Below, piece by piece: positions 16,107-24,090 of a stretch of DNA of 49,394 nt. The DNA lies in contig NZ_MKUD01000086.1 of assembly GCF_001898575.1 (NCBI RefSeq), positions 249,813 to 299,206 of the forward strand, written 5' to 3'. Position numbers and translations under genes: made by a program. Position 1 is the first letter of the stretch. Each line of letters opens with the position of its first letter. The notes beneath the pieces were generated by a model. The model was not told the DNA's origin. It worked only from the letters and a program-made list of their open reading frames with translations, and did no database searches. Source of the DNA: Spirosoma sp. 48-14. GTDB lineage: Bacteria > Bacteroidota > Bacteroidia > Cytophagales > Spirosomataceae.

Positions 16107-17656
16107 TGTCCACGATTCGATTTGACACACGGTTTCCGGGTTATGAAGTGCTGAGCGAATTAGGACGCAGCAATGCCCGTATCCTGAAAGCGCGTCACCT
16201 GGCAACCGGCGATTTGGTAGCAATTAAGCACTTTGCGCTCAATACCGATGCTGAAACGCTCCGTCGGTTTGAGCGGGAATCGGCTATTATGTCCAGTATC
16301 GCCCATCCTAATATCGTAAAGGTGCGGGAGGTGCGTTTGGAAGCGGAGTTACCTTATCTGGTCATGGAGTTGATTGAAGGGGGAAGTCTCGATCAACTCA
16401 TTGCCAGTCGGGGCTCGCTGGATACGTCGACGGCTAGCCGGTTGGGTTTGCAAATGGCCAGTGCGTTTAAGGCGATTCATCCGCAGGGTATCGTTCATCG
16501 GGATATTAAGCCGGAAAATATTCTGTATCGTCCGCTGCCAAGTGGAGAACTGCATTTCCTGTTGACGGATTTTGGCGTGGCCCGCCTGCACGAGCAGTCG
16601 AATACACTGACTGGCCAGTCGCTGATGACCTACGAATATGCTTCTCCCGAGCAGTTCAACGATCCACGAAGTGTGGGGGCGGCAACGGATTATTATTCCC
16701 TGGGTGTGGTTTTGTACGAGTGCCTGCATGGAAGCGTACCGTTTGCTCTGGACGATCATACAGGTATTGTGACGTTCATGAATAAAGTACTGACGGAAGC
16801 TCCTCCCGCCCTGACAATTTCGTCGAACGACCAGACCCTTAGCCCATTTGCTGACTTACTGCGGGGCTTGTTGCAAAAGAAAGCCGCTGATCGACTGAGC
16901 GATCCTGACGAATTGACCTGGCTACTCAAACAGGCTGAACTAACCTGGTTACAGGCGAATCGTACCCATCAGGTCCGAACCTCAGCAGAGCCTATAAAGT
17001 CTGCAACGCTCAGGGAGCCTGAAAAGAATAAGGATACCTCAGCAAACGTAGCCCCGCTGGAAGCCAGGCCGATACAGAATCCTCGTTCTCGTAATCCGAT
17101 GTCCGGCAGTCTGAAATGGGCCGCTTTGGCAATCGCTATTTTTCTAGGCATCGTTGGCTTATACCTTACCGTTCTCAAACCTAGATCCGGTACACGCACA
17201 ACGCTCGTTGATACGCCCATTACCCACACGGATTCGACTGAAGTATCTGACCGTAGCGAAGAAACGGAGCGCCAGCAACGGGAGGCAGAGGAAGCCGTTC
17301 GGAGAGAACAACTTCGGCAGGAAGCCCAGGCCGCAGCTGATGGGCTGACTGTTAAGGCGAATGACTACCGGGTTGGCTTTTTCGGCGGCATCAAAAACGT
17401 GCAGCTTCAACTGAGCAACCCAAGCCAGGTCACGTTCTCATCGGTTGTCGTTAAGGTGAACTATTACAAGGATAACGGAGGGCTGTATAAGTCAGAAAAG
17501 GTGTCTTTCAACAATGTCGGACCCAATTCATCGGCCATTCAGAGCGCACCGAATAGCGATCGGGGGACCAAGCTTACCTACAAAATTGTGGAGCATCGGT
17601 TTGCCCCTCCGCTTGATTCCCTAATGCAGACCGCTTCATCAGACTCGATCCACTAA
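16106..17656 (+). CDS. Transmembrane Ser/Thr protein kinase 1
   Basis: The Hanks-type kinase domain (about 12-280) has the ATP-site lysine K41 (LVAIKHF), the catalytic loop HRDIKPEN (131-138), DFG at 155-157 and the activation/P+1 segment SLMTYEYASPEQ. The glycine-rich loop is unusual: ELGRSNARILKA has one glycine where GxGxxG is expected. A juxtamembrane linker leads to a transmembrane helix (about 337-356), a charged coiled coil (about 380-412) and a 100-residue beta-rich periplasmic domain (YRVGFFGGIKNVQLQLSNPS). That domain has no PASTA-like repeats, so its ligand is open. It is translationally coupled to the phosphatase and 7 bp before kinase 2. Confidence 0.93.
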   Translation: MSTIRFDTRFPGYEVLSELGRSNARILKARHLATGDLVAIKHFALNTDAETLRRFERESAIMSSIAHPNIVKVREVRLEAELPYLVMELIEGGSLDQLIASRGSLDTSTASRLGLQMASAFKAIHPQGIVHRDIKPENILYRPLPSGELHFLLTDFGVARLHEQSNTLTGQSLMTYEYASPEQFNDPRSVGAATDYYSLGVVLYECLHGSVPFALDDHTGIVTFMNKVLTEAPPALTISSNDQTLSPFADLLRGLLQKKAADRLSDPDELTWLLKQAELTWLQANRTHQVRTSAEPIKSATLREPEKNKDTSANVAPLEARPIQNPRSRNPMSGSLKWAALAIAIFLGIVGLYLTVLKPRSGTRTTLVDTPITHTDSTEVSDRSEETERQQREAEEAVRREQLRQEAQAAADGLTVKANDYRVGFFGGIKNVQLQLSNPSQVTFSSVVVKVNYYKDNGGLYKSEKVSFNNVGPNSSAIQSAPNSDRGTKLTYKIVEHRFAPPLDSLMQTASSDSIH

Positions 17657-17663
17657 TTGACCC

Positions 17664-18953
17664 ATGCCAACAACTGTCAGTGTCAATACGCATTTTCCGG
17701 GTTACGAAATCATAGGCGAGCTAGGCCGATCGAACGCCCGCGTGCTGAAGGCGCGTCATCTGGCAACGGGCGATCTGGTGGCGATTAAGCACTTTACCGT
17801 CAATACCGATGCCGATACCCTCCGGCGGTTTCGACTCGAATCGCAGTTGATGACCGACATCCAGCATCCAAACGTCGTGCGTGTGCGCGAAGTGCAGCTG
17901 GATATGCCTATGCCATTTATTGTGATGGAATGGGTTGAGGGCGGGAACTTACGCACCCTGCTTGGCGAACAGGGATATCTGGACATACCCAATACCATTC
18001 GTCTGGGGCTCCAAATGGCCGAAGCCTTTAAAGCGATTCATCCGCGCGGTATTATTCACCGCGACATCAAACCCGAAAATATCCTCTTTCGCTCGCTGCC
18101 TTCGGGGGAAATTCATTTTCTGCTGACCGATTTTGGCGTGGCCCGCCTGCGGGAACAGTCGCAAACGATGACGGGCCAATCGTTGATGACCTACGAATAT
18201 GCGTCGCCGGAGCAGTTCGATAATCCACGGGGTGTCGATGAGGCTACCGATTACTATTCGCTGGGCGTAGTATTGTATGAATGCCTGTCGGGCAAAGTCC
18301 CCTTTTCGATGACGGATAGTACGGGCATTGCGCGGTTTATGGGCGAAGTGCTTCGTTCAACACCCCCCGCGTTGCGGTTGCCATCCGGGCAAAACGTGCC
18401 CCCAAGTCTGGATACGATTCTGGAATGGATACTGGCCAAAAGCCCAGCCAGACGACTGCATGACGTGAACGAGCTTATATTCCTACTGAAGCAGGCCCAG
18501 GTTGAACAGACCCAGACCAGCCGATTGTCGGCTCAGCAACCATCGGTTCCGTCGCGTACGATGGCTGCTCATGTACCGATGTCCCAATCGGTGGCACCAG
18601 TCGAACCAGTCGCTGATGTGGAACCCTATATCCGTACCAACCGATGGCTGAACGGACTGATCTTTTTTATGGTCACCCTACTCATTGGGTTAGCGGTGCT
18701 GTACAAAAATTATCTGGACGATGCCAAAACCAAAATCCATATCGTAGCCGATTCAACACGCATGACGACGGACTCATCGGATACGGATGTAGTCGAAGGT
18801 GATACCACATCAGCGTCATCCGAGTCCCCGATAGAGACTATTACTGATTCGACCAACACAGAAACTCCGCCAGAAACAGTGCCTGAACCACCCGCCAACG
18901 TACCCGATTCATCGAACGTAGTCGTTGACTCAGCCGCAGCGTTTAACGAATAA
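17664..18953 (+). CDS. Transmembrane Ser/Thr protein kinase 2 (paralogue of kinase 1)
   Basis: A tandem duplicate of the preceding gene: the kinase domains are nearly alignable end to end, with K42 (LVAIKHF), HRDIKPEN (132-139), DFG (156-158) and TYEYASPEQ. The glycine loop is again the reduced ELGRSNARVLKA form, so both copies inherited it. A transmembrane helix lies at about 329-347. The outer part (about 350-429) is only a low-complexity Ser/Thr/Pro/Glu/Asp tail, with no folded sensor, unlike kinase 1. The pair may act together, kinase 1 as sensor and kinase 2 as partner. It precedes the SEDS-PBP fusion by 59 bp. Confidence 0.93.
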   Translation: MPTTVSVNTHFPGYEIIGELGRSNARVLKARHLATGDLVAIKHFTVNTDADTLRRFRLESQLMTDIQHPNVVRVREVQLDMPMPFIVMEWVEGGNLRTLLGEQGYLDIPNTIRLGLQMAEAFKAIHPRGIIHRDIKPENILFRSLPSGEIHFLLTDFGVARLREQSQTMTGQSLMTYEYASPEQFDNPRGVDEATDYYSLGVVLYECLSGKVPFSMTDSTGIARFMGEVLRSTPPALRLPSGQNVPPSLDTILEWILAKSPARRLHDVNELIFLLKQAQVEQTQTSRLSAQQPSVPSRTMAAHVPMSQSVAPVEPVADVEPYIRTNRWLNGLIFFMVTLLIGLAVLYKNYLDDAKTKIHIVADSTRMTTDSSDTDVVEGDTTSASSESPIETITDSTNTETPPETVPEPPANVPDSSNVVVDSAAAFNE

Positions 18954-19012
18954 CCTTTCAACCTTGCTCGGCCAATTAAGAAAAGGGCAAAAAAGGGTAT
19001 GACTACCAAACT

Positions 19013-22000
19013 ATGAATATATCCTCTGGTCATTCTGGCCGTTACTATTTGCTGGGCGTATCGGTTATGTTGCTACTGCTAGTTGGACGGTTGTATATGA
19101 ACTTGCTTCCCACGCTTAATCAGGCGAAGGGGGCTCTTGCCAGTGGTCGGGCCTTAACGCTCCATTCCGGGCTGAAATCGGCGTCTGTCCAGCGACTTCT
19201 CAACACGGGTAATTACTACAGTGATCCGAAAGACCGGGCGCTGGTTGCCGATTCGCTGGTCGCTAAACTTCGACAACAGGGGTCGCCCGAAAATCTGGGG
19301 GCCTTAAATAAGCGGCAGTTTTCGGTACTGGCACCCGTCGCGTGGCGAGGGCGAATGGGCGGAGTCGATTTCCAGAGCCGATTGCAGGTGTCCCGCCAGC
19401 AAATGGGCTTCGATTCAGTTCTGTACGTTCGCGAACTAAACAACCCAAAACCCTACCCAGCTTCGGTTAGTGCAGGAAACGGCACGGAAGCGATAACGGG
19501 TCAGGTTATTCGGGATGAACAGCCAATGGCCGATGTGTTGGTTCAGTTAAAGCGACATCCGGCCACGGCCCAACCCGATACCCTTCCAGACCGATTCATC
19601 TATGCCCGAACGGATGCCGATGGCCGATTTTCCTTCACGGGCTTGACCAACGGTGCGGGCTACAGTGTTGTGCCTTTGAAGCCTGGTTTTGAGTTTGGAA
19701 GCCGGCGAGGAACGAGCCATCTGACGAGCGACCAGAGCTTCACATTTGCAGCACGTCGGCATCAACTACGGCTAATTGGCTCAACCGTTTACGGGCAACT
19801 TAAAACAGATCATGCCTTCACCGTTCGAACCCCAGCGGCTTTTACCTTACAATTCTGGGCAATTGTTGGCCTGTTCCTGCTGGTTTTCTGGCTCGTTCAG
19901 GGCTTCTGGGACATCCGCCGTTTCCACCCCGACCCTTTGTTATTAGCCATTCTGATGTTGCTGACGGGTATATCGGTAGTAACGCTACTAGCTATTCAGG
20001 ACCCGTTGCAGGATATGCTGTATGCCTGGCAAACCGTGCAGGGAGTTGCGGCTGGACTGCTGGGTATGACCATTGTATCTCAACTGCCTGTTGGTCGCTT
20101 GTATGCAGATTGGCGCTACGACTGGCTGTTTACTTTTCGGAATCGGGATGCCGTGCGGCTTTCTGGCTGGACCTGGCTGGTACTTGCTGTCGGTCTGGCA
20201 GTCTTGACTTTACTGGTTGGTTCGGGACCGGAAGGGAGCGGTGTACGGGTAAATCTGTCTATACTGGGGCTGACGTTTCAACCCAGCGAAATCACCAAAT
20301 ACCTGCTGTTGCTCTTTTTTGCGGGTTTCTTTGCTGCCCATGAGCAGCAGATTCGACAATTGCCCGATCTGCGCTGGCGATTTGGGGTAAGTTTCGGCGC
20401 TCTGGCTGGCGCAGGAGCACTGATGCTGCTCTACCTGTTGCTGGGCGATATGGGCCCCGCCCTGGTCGTTTGCTTTACGTTCCTGTTATTTTATAGTATC
20501 GCCAGGGGAAATCTGCCCCTCACGCTGGCAACGGGGCTAGGGTATGGGTTGGCACTCTGGTTATTGCCCGGTTGGCTGGCTACTATACTCAGTTTTGTTG
20601 GGCTGATCGGGTATATGTACTGGCGGGGCGATGCCCGTTCCCAAACCGGACTTGGCTGGGCCGCATTGTTGGCCGAAGCGCCGATACTACTTTTACTCGT
20701 AATGGCCATGTTTGCCTTTGGCGATCAGTTGCCGTTTGTTGGGAACCGTCTGGCCGATCGAAAAGCTATGTGGCTAAGTCCCTGGGATAATGATGTTTAT
20801 GGGGGCGACCATCTGGCGCACAGTTTCTGGGCCTTGGCATCCGGCGGCTGGACGGGGCAAGGCTTAGGAAAAGGATTTGCCAGTGCCATGCCAGCCGCTC
20901 ATACGGATATGATACTCCCCAGTGTGGGCGAAGAACTGGGTGGATTGGGCGTAGTGGCTGTTTTTCTGCTGATGGGTATTCTAGTGCACCGGATCTTGCT
21001 ACACGCCCGGCGGGCTGGTCAGCCGTTTAGCTTTTTCCTGGTGGCGGGTATCGCGCTGGCAACGGGCGTTCAGTTTTTGATCATTGCGGGCGGTTCCATT
21101 GGCTTACTGCCTTTAACGGGTATCAGTGTGCCTTTTATAAGCTACGGCAAAATATCGCTCATTATCAATTTGATAGCTATGGGGGTTGTGTTTAGTGTGG
21201 CAACTAGACCGGGGCAGTCTGAACAGCGCCAATACCTGGAGAAACACTATGATGTCGTCCTGATGGCGGGTATTGCTGGTTTTCTGCTGGGTGTGCTGGT
21301 GCTGATTGGTCGCCTGTTGCCCATCATAGGCTGGCGGGGTAACGAGTATATTGTGCGGCCCGCCCGTGTCGTTACCCGCAACGGTGATCCTGTGTATAGT
21401 TACAATCCCCGAATCGAGCGGTTAACCCGCGTACTGGCTGCGGGTACTGTCTACGACCGGAATGGGTTGGTGCTGGCAACCAGCTCGCCCGAACGGGTTA
21501 CCCAACAACTGGCCCGGCTTCGGCAGATCGGCCTGAAAACCGATCAGCTTCAAACGCTCATACAAAAACGGCAGCAGCGGTATTACCCCTTTGGAGAGCA
21601 CCTGTTTTTCTGGACGGGGGATTTAAATACGCAACTCTTCTGGGGGCAAAGTAATGGATATTATGCCGAAGCAACCCACTTCAGCGAGTTACGGGGTTTC
21701 AACAGCCGTCCTCGAAAAACAACGCTGGTTACGACCGATTACAGGGCCGACCGCTTTAGTCCAGTCGTTCAACAGGCGCGGACACTAACCGTTTATGACT
21801 ACAGCGAACTAGCCCCAGCTTTACGGGCAGGGATCGATAGCCGGGAAGTGGCCGATCGCAAAGCAAAAAATCGCGACATTCATCTGAGTATCAACGCAGG
21901 ATTGCAGGTGGCACTACAACAGGGACTGGCGCAGTCGGACTATAAAGACAAACGCCTGTCAGTGGTGGTACTGGACGCTGGTTCGGGCGATGTACTGGCA

Positions 22001-22993
22001 TCGGCAGTTCATCCGCTACCCGCCCTGAAAACACCCGATGTGCTGCTGTTGTCGGATCGGGATCGGCTGAAACTCACGTATCTGGTCACCGAACGGGATT
22101 TGGGCATGACCTATCCGACAGCTCCCGGTTCAACAGCTAAAATCCTGACTGCCATGGCCGCCTTTAACAAACTGGGATCATCGGCCTCGGCTATTCGCTA
22201 TCCGATTTCGTGCGAGGAAATTATTCGACGCGGGGCGCGGGAATCGGAACCCTGTGGAGAACTGGTGGATATGCGGAAGGCAATCGTTCGGTCGAGCAAC
22301 GTCTATTTTATCCGAACCGCGAATGACAACGCGCTGGATACTGAACTGGCTGATCTCTATTTAGCCACAGGGATGAACGTCGATCTGGTTGGTGGCTACT
22401 CCTTTTTGGATACCCATACCGATGCGGAACGGGTTCAGATACGCCAGCATTGGCGGGATTCATCGTTTGTCGTACGTCGGAAGTTGTATCAGAGTACGCA
22501 ATATCCAAGACGTTACCGAAGTGAGTTTTCTGGGCTGGCCTGGGGGCAGGGACAGTTGACTGCAACGCCCGCATCAATGGCTCGCATGGCCGGAGCTATT
22601 GCCAACAACGGTGTTTTACAGCCTTCGCGCTATGTACTGGACCGGGCCGGAAAAACCGAGCCAATAACCAGCGGCAAGCCCGTAGCCCGACAGCCTGGTT
22701 ATGCCGAACAATTAAAAGAATTCATGATTGAGCAATCAAACCCACCGTCGGGACGTAGTAAGATAAGTATCGCGCGGGTAGCGGGTAAAACAGGCACGCC
22801 CGAACGGGTTGTGCAGGGCGTACAGGTCAACGATGGCTGGTATGTGTTTTTTGCTCCCACGCCTGACGGACGCTCGAACACAGTTGTGGCAGTACGGATC
22901 GAATTAGGACAATCTTCAGCCGATGCCGTCAGTTTAGCGAATACCGTAGTGGCTCCTATTTTAAAAGAGCGTAACTATTTGGGAAGTTTTTAA
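19013..22993 (+). CDS. SEDS glycosyltransferase fused to class B penicillin-binding protein
   Basis: One 1326-residue polypeptide combines peptidoglycan polymerase and crosslinker. After a first membrane helix (about 11-31) comes a periplasmic region with a carboxypeptidase-regulatory-like beta-sandwich (about 158-232; ITGQVIRDEQPMADVLVQL, TDADGRFSFTGL). The FtsW/RodA part (about 279-730) has FQPSE at 422-426, LGDMGPAL at 477-484, the catalytic-aspartate segment HTD at 630-632 with GEELGGLG after it, and PFISYG at 707-712 (followed by KIS, not the usual GSS). A linking helix (about 748-770) leads to the PBP part: pedestal VYDRNG (813-818), then transpeptidase motifs STAK (1040-1043), SSN (1094-1096) and KTGT (1259-1262). 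All catalytic motifs are intact, so it should be active. It sits between the kinases and the second FHA gene. Confidence 0.95.
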   Translation: MNISSGHSGRYYLLGVSVMLLLLVGRLYMNLLPTLNQAKGALASGRALTLHSGLKSASVQRLLNTGNYYSDPKDRALVADSLVAKLRQQGSPENLGALNKRQFSVLAPVAWRGRMGGVDFQSRLQVSRQQMGFDSVLYVRELNNPKPYPASVSAGNGTEAITGQVIRDEQPMADVLVQLKRHPATAQPDTLPDRFIYARTDADGRFSFTGLTNGAGYSVVPLKPGFEFGSRRGTSHLTSDQSFTFAARRHQLRLIGSTVYGQLKTDHAFTVRTPAAFTLQFWAIVGLFLLVFWLVQGFWDIRRFHPDPLLLAILMLLTGISVVTLLAIQDPLQDMLYAWQTVQGVAAGLLGMTIVSQLPVGRLYADWRYDWLFTFRNRDAVRLSGWTWLVLAVGLAVLTLLVGSGPEGSGVRVNLSILGLTFQPSEITKYLLLLFFAGFFAAHEQQIRQLPDLRWRFGVSFGALAGAGALMLLYLLLGDMGPALVVCFTFLLFYSIARGNLPLTLATGLGYGLALWLLPGWLATILSFVGLIGYMYWRGDARSQTGLGWAALLAEAPILLLLVMAMFAFGDQLPFVGNRLADRKAMWLSPWDNDVYGGDHLAHSFWALASGGWTGQGLGKGFASAMPAAHTDMILPSVGEELGGLGVVAVFLLMGILVHRILLHARRAGQPFSFFLVAGIALATGVQFLIIAGGSIGLLPLTGISVPFISYGKISLIINLIAMGVVFSVATRPGQSEQRQYLEKHYDVVLMAGIAGFLLGVLVLIGRLLPIIGWRGNEYIVRPARVVTRNGDPVYSYNPRIERLTRVLAAGTVYDRNGLVLATSSPERVTQQLARLRQIGLKTDQLQTLIQKRQQRYYPFGEHLFFWTGDLNTQLFWGQSNGYYAEATHFSELRGFNSRPRKTTLVTTDYRADRFSPVVQQARTLTVYDYSELAPALRAGIDSREVADRKAKNRDIHLSINAGLQVALQQGLAQSDYKDKRLSVVVLDAGSGDVLASAVHPLPALKTPDVLLLSDRDRLKLTYLVTERDLGMTYPTAPGSTAKILTAMAAFNKLGSSASAIRYPISCEEIIRRGARESEPCGELVDMRKAIVRSSNVYFIRTANDNALDTELADLYLATGMNVDLVGGYSFLDTHTDAERVQIRQHWRDSSFVVRRKLYQSTQYPRRYRSEFSGLAWGQGQLTATPASMARMAGAIANNGVLQPSRYVLDRAGKTEPITSGKPVARQPGYAEQLKEFMIEQSNPPSGRSKISIARVAGKTGTPERVVQGVQVNDGWYVFFAPTPDGRSNTVVAVRIELGQSSADAVSLANTVVAPILKERNYLGSF

Positions 22994-23074
22994 CGTAATG
23001 CGGGTGGAAAGCCGCAACCTGTAAATAGCCATACAACCTGGTCTACGGCTGCACGGGTTTCCAGCCGCGTTACA
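22993..23074. repeat. Imperfect inverted repeat after the SEDS-PBP gene
   Basis: GTAATGCGGGTGGAAAGCCG (22996-23015 region) pairs imperfectly with the inverse of CGGGTTTCCAGCCGCGTTAC (about 23055-23074). It occupies the whole 91-bp gap to the FHA gene. This is another family of the gap-filling palindromes seen in the window. Confidence 0.7.
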
Positions 23075-23084
23075 CCAATTCATT

Positions 23085-23984
23085 ATGAGCCTGATAGAAA
23101 AAGTCAAAAATTTATTTGGGTTTACCCCAGCTGAGCAGCAACCGACTACAGTGGCTTCTAATGTCCCTGCTGAGGCTGGACAGCCAAATCCTGGCCCGTT
23201 AAAAGCAGTACCAGCGGGGCCTCCACCAGCAGCTCTGTTACGGGAGCAGGTTATGCGGTTTATAATCGGTAAACTTCGGGCCTATCAGAATGAGCCCGAC
23301 ACCGCTCCTGTAGGCTTGCGATTGGCTGTTTTATGCACAGATACTGAGGACGAAGACTTATACCGGGTCGTTCTGTGGGCGAACCAACCGGGAAAGTTTC
23401 AGGCTGAATTGGCTCGTCAACTGGCCGATCATTACATTACGCTTCCTAAAAACTGGCAGTTCGAATTCGCCTTTTTTATGGACCAATTGCCCGACACTAC
23501 ATATCGGGAAGGCAATCTGGGTTTGGTCGTTGTCGATCGCGCGAAGCCCGAAAGCGCCACTCTTCGGGCGAGAGTAGTTGCTCTGGTGGGGCAGATGGAG
23601 CAAGCGGAATACATACTTGATTCAACCCAGCAGACCACGTTCTGCATTGGCCGTGGGCATACAACCCAAACGGCATCGGGGCGGGTCCGAACCAATGATA
23701 TTGTTATATTGAATGACGACGATCCAGGATTTGACCCCCAAAAAGGCGCTGGCAATGGGGCCGTTAGTCGGGCGCATGCGACAATTCGCTTTGATATGAT
23801 TCAAAAACGTTATGCACTGCTGGTCGATCCAGGTGGGCTGCCTTCCGGGGGAAATAAAACGAAGATCATTCACCCGAACGATACCATCGAACGGGCCGAT
23901 ATTTCAGGCATGAGTTACCCTCTACAAAGTGGCGACCAGATTGAGCTTGGGGGTGAAGTGATGCTCTTGTTTGAGCTTCTGTAA
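23085..23984 (+). CDS. FHA-domain protein closing the kinase/SEDS-PBP locus
   Basis: The C-terminal domain (about 180-299) is a good FHA domain: FCIGRGHTTQ carries the Gly-Arg pair, GAVSRAHATIRFD the S-x-x-H pair, and the last strands read YPLQSGDQIELGGEVMLLFELL. A long insert (about 195-225) sits between the Gly-Arg and Ser-Arg loops. The N-terminus (1-60) is a Pro/Ala-rich linker after a short amphipathic helix MSLIEKVKNLFGF; the middle (about 70-175) is an unknown alpha/beta domain. No membrane segment is present, so it is probably a cytoplasmic adaptor that binds phosphothreonines made by the two kinases. The gene is the last of the co-directional locus. Confidence 0.88.
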   Translation: MSLIEKVKNLFGFTPAEQQPTTVASNVPAEAGQPNPGPLKAVPAGPPPAALLREQVMRFIIGKLRAYQNEPDTAPVGLRLAVLCTDTEDEDLYRVVLWANQPGKFQAELARQLADHYITLPKNWQFEFAFFMDQLPDTTYREGNLGLVVVDRAKPESATLRARVVALVGQMEQAEYILDSTQQTTFCIGRGHTTQTASGRVRTNDIVILNDDDPGFDPQKGAGNGAVSRAHATIRFDMIQKRYALLVDPGGLPSGGNKTKIIHPNDTIERADISGMSYPLQSGDQIELGGEVMLLFELL

Positions 23985-24090
23985 AGCGGCTCACTATGGG
24001 TTAGAGTAGGCTCAAGTAAATCATTCTATGTGAAGGCTTTGGTAGTTCTGGGCAAGACGTACGTCGTTTGCAATGCCTGGTTTATTTCCT

